NCBI GenBank assembly: GCA_964351595.1
Contig: CAYGOT010000007.1
Location: forward strand, 53,992-117,991
Reading direction: 5' to 3'
DNA from: UBA6059 sp964351595
GTDB lineage: Bacteria; Bacteroidota; Bacteroidia; Cytophagales; Cyclobacteriaceae
DNA: 64,000 bases
Under the pieces are notes generated by a model. That model made no database searches. It worked only from the letters and a program-made list of their open reading frames with translations, and was not told the DNA's origin. A program made the translations under genes and the position numbers. Shown here one piece after another: positions 60,426-64,000 of the stretch (positions are counted from its first letter, which is position 1; each line of letters opens with the position of its first letter).

Positions 60426-60686
60426 CTATTTCTCGTCTACATCAAACTCCTTATCGAGCTTGTTCATCCATCGGACATAAACAAAAATGATAATCACAAA
60501 AGCATAAATGGATCCTTGCTGAGCAAACCAAAATCCAAGCTTGAACCCTCCGATTCGGATGGTATTCATTTCGTCTACGAACAATATTCCTAGTCCGAAA
60601 GAAACTACAAACCAGATGGTCAGAAGGATGGCCAAGAACCTGAGGTTCTTCGTCCAATATGCTTTCATTTTTTCTTTGATGTGCAT
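60426..60686 (-). CDS. DUF4212 membrane protein, symporter partner
   Basis: 86 residues with two membrane segments (about 15-33 and 51-70) and the DUF4212 pattern: AYWTKNLRFLAILLTIWFVVSFGLGIL...GGFKLGFWFAQQGSIYAFVIIIFVYVRWMNKLDKEF (two runs, 9-35 and 46-83). It is always found just upstream of SSS transporters of this type and is taken to be a small subunit. Seven bases before the symporter gene. Confidence 0.93.
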   Translation of the reverse strand: MHIKEKMKAYWTKNLRFLAILLTIWFVVSFGLGILFVDEMNTIRIGGFKLGFWFAQQGSIYAFVIIIFVYVRWMNKLDKEFDVDEK

Positions 60687-61162
60687 AGTCTACTTCTTCA
60701 AGGCTATTCCGCCTGACCAGTAATTATACACAAATATTGTTCGGTTAAAGCAACACTAGTATAAACCACCTCGATTGGAATCGTATTAAAAATATAGGCA
60801 TGAAGCTAGATTTTAGACTTTTGGAAATATACTTGATCAGGGTGGTGAATGTAAAGAAGAGCACCTTCTTTCATAATATCAAGTATTTCCATATGCCTTT
60901 TTCTGGTAAGGCCCGACAGCAATAACTCCTGCTAAGGCGTCCATTTAACTTTACAAACCAAGGATTAAGCTCTTTAGCCGTACTCATTTGGAATGAGTTG
61001 ATAATTATAGACAGAACTACAAGAAATCTAGTGGCTGTTATCGTCAAACGAATACATTCTTTACAAATGAAATCAAGCAGCAACTGATAATCTGGTGCTC
61101 AGTCTGTTTCATACTCCCACAAGTAATTAATTCATACCTTACCAGAAACTAACTCCAAAACG
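60687..61162. other. 476-bp intergenic region with possible decayed reading frame
   Basis: It must hold the promoter of the acetate cassette on the minus strand. On that strand at about 60785-60950 one frame reads QELLLSGLTRKRHMEILDIM...GALLYIHHPDQVYFQK, broken by a stop after VKWTP, which could be a gene remnant. A 70-codon frame at 60871-61083 in another phase looks random. The 7-bp pair ACTCATT / AATGAGT lies at 60985-61001. Nothing else was recognised. Confidence 0.35.
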
Positions 61163-61477
61163 ATGATAACTCTAAAAGCACTTTACCCGCAACCTACCGA
61201 CGTTGTGAAATTCGACGCAGACTATGCTGAGCATATCAAGCTATTTCATGCCAAGACTGGTATTCCTACTAATGAAAGACCCTACACCATCACCAAGTTC
61301 ATGCCTTCACCGGACGGTAGTCCAGCTCCATTTTATCAGATGTTCTCTATGCCCTTTGAATCAATAGAAGCTTTTCAGGCTACTATGGCAGATGCTGGCT
61401 TTCAGGAAGTAGCCGCCGATGCGGTCAGGATATCTTCCGGCGGAGCACCTGTGATGCTCGCGGGAGACGAGAATTAG
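61163..61477 (+). CDS. EthD-family protein
   Basis: 104 residues, one dimeric alpha/beta-barrel-type EthD domain: TLKALYPQPTDVVKFDADYAEHIKLFHA and the late FYQMFSMPFESIEAFQATMADAGFQEVAAD (about 52-82). EthD proteins occur in ether degradation and many other contexts; no partner gene is adjacent, so the role is unknown. Confidence 0.83.
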   Translation: MITLKALYPQPTDVVKFDADYAEHIKLFHAKTGIPTNERPYTITKFMPSPDGSPAPFYQMFSMPFESIEAFQATMADAGFQEVAADAVRISSGGAPVMLAGDEN

Positions 61478-61547
61478 AATTTTATAGCTTTTAACCTCTT
61501 TTAACAGCAGTTTTCAACCGACCAGGAAGTGTCACGTACTATGGAGT

Positions 61548-62477
61548 ATGCAGCATAGACTCACGTTACTCTTCCTGTTCGTTACACTGTTTTCGTGCAC
61601 AGCACAAAACATGCACGAAAAGCTAATAAGGCAATTGGCAGAAAATCTACAGCGAAACTATGTATTTGAAGAAGCCGCCAATACAATGCACAATGAGCTT
61701 ATCGAAAATTGGCAGAACGGTCGATATGATAGCCTAGACCCTGGTGAAAGCCTTGCCGAGTTGCTGGAAAGTGATCTCCGCAGAATTGTCAACGACAAAC
61801 ACCTGGCCGTCAGATATGGTGCGCCAAATACGTCTGGAACAGGACAGTTCAATGGACGTGAAATCAAAAAATTGCCCAATGGCATGGGCGAAGCGCAAAT
61901 ACTGGAAGGGAACATCGGATATTGGGAACTTACGGGGTTTGAAAATAGCAACACTCAATATCGCGGGCTGGTTGCAACAAATATGGCGAGGCTTGCCAAT
62001 ACTCAAGCAATCATTCTGGATCTCAGAAATAATGGAGGCGGATCACCTGCCGGTGTACAGCTGGTCTCCACGTACTTTTTTCCGGTAGGAGAAAATATAC
62101 ATCTCAACACCTTGTATTTTAGGAACTCGGATAGCAGCAATGACTTCTACACCCTGGGGAAGGTCGAAGGTGATCCAATGCCAGACACTCCAGTATATAT
62201 CCTCACCAGTGACTATACATTCTCTGCGGGCGAGGAATTTTGCTACAATCTAAAGCATCTGGGTAGAGCCACCGTCGTAGGAGAAACGACCGGTGGAGGT
62301 GCTCATCCTGTCGAAACTCATTATTTGCCGGATGGCATGCGGGTCGTTATCCCAAGCGGCCGGGCCATCAACCCCATCACAGGTACCAACTGGGAAGGTG
62401 TAGGTGTCGTCCCTCACTACGAAGTGAGTGAAGAAGATGCTTTACAAAAGGCGCTTGACCTTATATCAGACAAGTAG
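61548..62477 (+). CDS. S41-family peptidase, IRBP-like, secreted
   Basis: 309 residues. Signal peptide or lipoprotein signal (VTLFSCTAQN, Cys about 17). Helical N-terminal domain, then AIILDLRNNGGGSPAGVQ, the catalytic Ser region LTSDYTFSAGEEFCYNLKHLG and GETTGGGAHPVE. The lack of a PDZ domain and the N-terminal helices place it with IRBP/tricorn-like members. A second S41 gene is at 53612, with limited similarity outside the core. Confidence 0.9.
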   Translation: MQHRLTLLFLFVTLFSCTAQNMHEKLIRQLAENLQRNYVFEEAANTMHNELIENWQNGRYDSLDPGESLAELLESDLRRIVNDKHLAVRYGAPNTSGTGQFNGREIKKLPNGMGEAQILEGNIGYWELTGFENSNTQYRGLVATNMARLANTQAIILDLRNNGGGSPAGVQLVSTYFFPVGENIHLNTLYFRNSDSSNDFYTLGKVEGDPMPDTPVYILTSDYTFSAGEEFCYNLKHLGRATVVGETTGGGAHPVETHYLPDGMRVVIPSGRAINPITGTNWEGVGVVPHYEVSEEDALQKALDLISDK

Positions 62478-62532
62478 AACTCTTTGGGTTTCAAGACATT
62501 CGTATTCTTACCAGAAAAGGGCATTTCGCTAT

Positions 62533-63165
62533 TCAAACTGCTTTTTTTTGAACTGACAGGTTCAAATCTGCCTCGACGAGAGAAGTGATCTCTTCCTGCA
62601 CAGCCAGACCTTTATTTTGATTGTACCATTGCTGCATCGTGATATGAAACTCTGAGTAAGGCACGTGATCAGGATCATTCCTCCACAGGTCATAGATCGC
62701 TTGCGCGTCAGCTGGTCTGGGGCCCCAGGTGAAAAGTACATTATGCTCAGCGTCGAGCGCGATCAGCTTGGGAATTGATCTGCCACCTCTGGTCAGGAAG
62801 GTATCTATCAACTCGGTATCTTCATCTCGAAGTACAACCCTTAGGTTAATCAAATCATTTTCATTGGCCATCTTGGCCAGAACAGGGAGACTGTTGGCAG
62901 CATCTCCACACCAGCTCTCGCTGATAACCAACCAGGTTTGCGGTACTCCAATGCTCCTGATCGTCTGGATCGTTGATTCCTCAAGATTCACTGTTTTTGT
63001 AATTCGTCTTGACCGCTGCGCATTGAGTTTTGTAAAGTTGATCATATCCTCCTTTTGCTCTCCGGTAGTGCCACCATGAGCCGCGAGATCGGTAACGAGT
63101 TCTACATATTGCGGGTACGTAATCGAGCGATTGTACCCTCTTGACAGGATTGCTTTTAATTCCAT
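62533..63165 (-). CDS. thioredoxin-fold protein with WCGDA motif
   Basis: 210 residues. Helical N-terminus, then a thioredoxin fold with VISESWCGDAANSLPVLAKMANE in place of the usual WCxxC: only one active-site Cys, so a standard dithiol exchange is not possible. GGRSIPKLIALDAE supplies the cis-Pro. This matches a Bacteroidota/Firmicutes family of unclear function. Divergent from the DinB-like gene. Confidence 0.85.
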   Translation of the reverse strand: MELKAILSRGYNRSITYPQYVELVTDLAAHGGTTGEQKEDMINFTKLNAQRSRRITKTVNLEESTIQTIRSIGVPQTWLVISESWCGDAANSLPVLAKMANENDLINLRVVLRDEDTELIDTFLTRGGRSIPKLIALDAEHNVLFTWGPRPADAQAIYDLWRNDPDHVPYSEFHITMQQWYNQNKGLAVQEEITSLVEADLNLSVQKKAV

Positions 63166-63282
63166 TTTAGTGCTTTTGAATACAACAATTGGCGCCCAAA
63201 AAGGTGCCCGGAAAAAAGATTTTTTCAGAAATGTCCAATACTGTTCTGCTGACTCGTCAGTAGATAAACAAATACTAAAATC

Positions 63283-63885
63283 ATGAAAAGAATCATTCCC
63301 ATTATCGCGCTATTTTTTTATGCTAGCCTGAGCCCCGCATTCGCGCAAATCTCGAGTGCAGACAGAGATCAACTTACCAGCCATCTCAGGGCCTCCCAGG
63401 ATCAACTGCTCAATGAGGTTAAAGGCCTATCAGAGGAACAATGGCTTTACAAACCTGATGCTGAGAGCTGGTCAATTGCCGAAACTGTCGAGCACCTCGC
63501 TAAGTCTGAGCAAAACATCTTTGGTATGGCACAAATGTCGCTACAGCAGGAACCCGCTCCAGGAATCAAGGAGAAGCTTAACTTCACTGATGAAATGCTT
63601 CTCGGACTAATCACCAGTCGAGAGCAAAAGGTCAAAACACGTCCTGAGTTCGAGCCTACACAGCAGTTTTCTGATTACAAGGGGTCGCTTAAAGCCTTCA
63701 AAGAAAAGCGAAAAGAAAACATTCAGTACGCCAGGAGCACCAATGACAACCTGAGAGATTACTACGCCGAGTTTCCTTTTGGCTGGATTGACACCTATCA
63801 GGTTATCCTCTTTATGAGTGGCCATACGGAAAGGCACATCGGTCAGATCGAAGAAGTGAAAGCCTCAAGTGGTTATCCCATTTAA
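63283..63885 (+). CDS. secreted DinB-like protein
   Basis: 200 residues with a signal peptide (SPAFAQI, about 21) and a DinB four-helix bundle: LSEEQWLYKPDAESWSIAETVEHLAKSE and SGHTERHIGQIEEVKAS hold the metal-ligand His residues. Clear paralog of 32215-32835, sharing the exported form. Function in the periplasm unknown. Confidence 0.86.
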   Translation: MKRIIPIIALFFYASLSPAFAQISSADRDQLTSHLRASQDQLLNEVKGLSEEQWLYKPDAESWSIAETVEHLAKSEQNIFGMAQMSLQQEPAPGIKEKLNFTDEMLLGLITSREQKVKTRPEFEPTQQFSDYKGSLKAFKEKRKENIQYARSTNDNLRDYYAEFPFGWIDTYQVILFMSGHTERHIGQIEEVKASSGYPI

Positions 63886-63896
63886 TGGCTAGTGGA

Positions 63897-63925
63897 AAGT
63901 CGCTGGTGATATAAGCCGGCGACTT
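63897..63925. terminator. hairpin between convergent genes at the right edge
   Basis: AAGTCGCTGG, a 9-base loop, CCGGCGACTT form a 10-bp stem with one T-G pair, 12 bases after the DinB-like stop. T tracts are weak on both sides, so it is a probable bidirectional terminator. Confidence 0.6.
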
Positions 63926-63936
63926 ATCATCTCCGG

Positions 63937-64000
63937 CTAGAATGCCAACCCATACCGAAATCCATGACGAAGAGCGGTGCGGCCCACGCGGTGCTCCGAG
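63937..64000 (-). CDS. C-terminal end of a gene cut by the right edge
   Basis: On the minus strand the frame entering from the edge ends ...RVGRTALRHGFRYGLAF and TAG at 63937-63939. A terminal Phe after alternating residues is typical of outer-membrane barrels. Only about 20 codons are visible, so this is tentative; the hairpin directly after the stop supports it. Confidence 0.4.
   Translation of the reverse strand, partial: SEHRVGRTALRHGFRYGLAF

Noticed and set aside
1..64000. CRISPR array, rRNA, prophage or integrase genes
   Set aside because: No regularly spaced direct repeats, rRNA signature stretches or phage/integrase motifs were seen on either strand.

Overview
The window reads as a chromosomal stretch of a Bacteroidota bacterium, most likely Cytophagales. 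The reasons are a SusC/SusD outer-membrane pair with a companion lipoprotein, atpD and atpC standing apart from the rest of the ATP synthase genes, an 81-residue epsilon subunit, several matches to the Bacteroidota promoter form TTTG-N19-TAnnTTTG, many lipoproteins and beta-barrels, LytTR and ECF regulators, and a DUF4212/SSS/Acs acetate cassette. No phage, plasmid, rRNA or CRISPR locus is visible.

Layout. 0-18 kb is largely housekeeping: a membrane histidine kinase, atpDC, a RluA-type pseudouridine synthase, a membrane-anchored nitrilase-fold protein, prfC, dnaK, a TPR protein, ppc, asnS, rpoN and two envelope proteins. At 18.3-18.8 kb lies the most unusual locus: an intact tRNA-Arg(ACG) whose 5' third also encodes the last codons and the stop codon of a small GIY-YIG nuclease gene. 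A second copy of the tRNA 5' portion, split by a 20-bp palindrome, sits 298 bp upstream, next to what looks like the original promoter. 19-22 kb holds a polysaccharide deacetylase, a GntP permease and a cupin lipoprotein. 22-30 kb is a minus-strand heavy-metal efflux operon (TolC-like, small His-rich lipoprotein, adaptor, CzcA/CusA-type pump) with histidine-rich accessory proteins. On the opposite strand are a TetR regulator and two membrane-protein genes, each broken by one in-frame stop.

31-37 kb is a minus-strand run: a transglutaminase-like lipoprotein, a secreted DinB-like protein, an ECF42-type sigma factor with two YCII proteins, a PD40 propeller protein and a LytTR regulator. 37-44 kb holds the SusC-SusD-lipoprotein operon, a NarL-type regulator with a degenerate receiver domain, and a desaturase gene broken by an internal deletion. 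45-50 kb is a three-gene minus-strand unit: a large lipoprotein with about 99-residue cysteine-bearing repeats, an ECF sigma factor, and a fused anti-sigma-like/beta-barrel protein. 50-56 kb carries a GH130-like lipoprotein coupled to a GT-C-type membrane glycosyltransferase, an outer-membrane protein coupled to an S41 peptidase, and an SPL-like radical SAM protein. 56-61 kb is the acetate uptake and activation cassette. 61-64 kb has an EthD-like protein, a second S41 peptidase, a thioredoxin-fold protein, a second secreted DinB-like protein and the last codons of a gene cut by the edge.

Intergenic DNA is rich in palindromic repeats. One palindrome type occurs twice (7271 and 18871), a two-hairpin terminator module occurs twice (30857 and 32111), and a 160-bp inverted-repeat element lies just downstream of asnS. 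All assignments rest on reading the sequence and on family knowledge; no searches were run.
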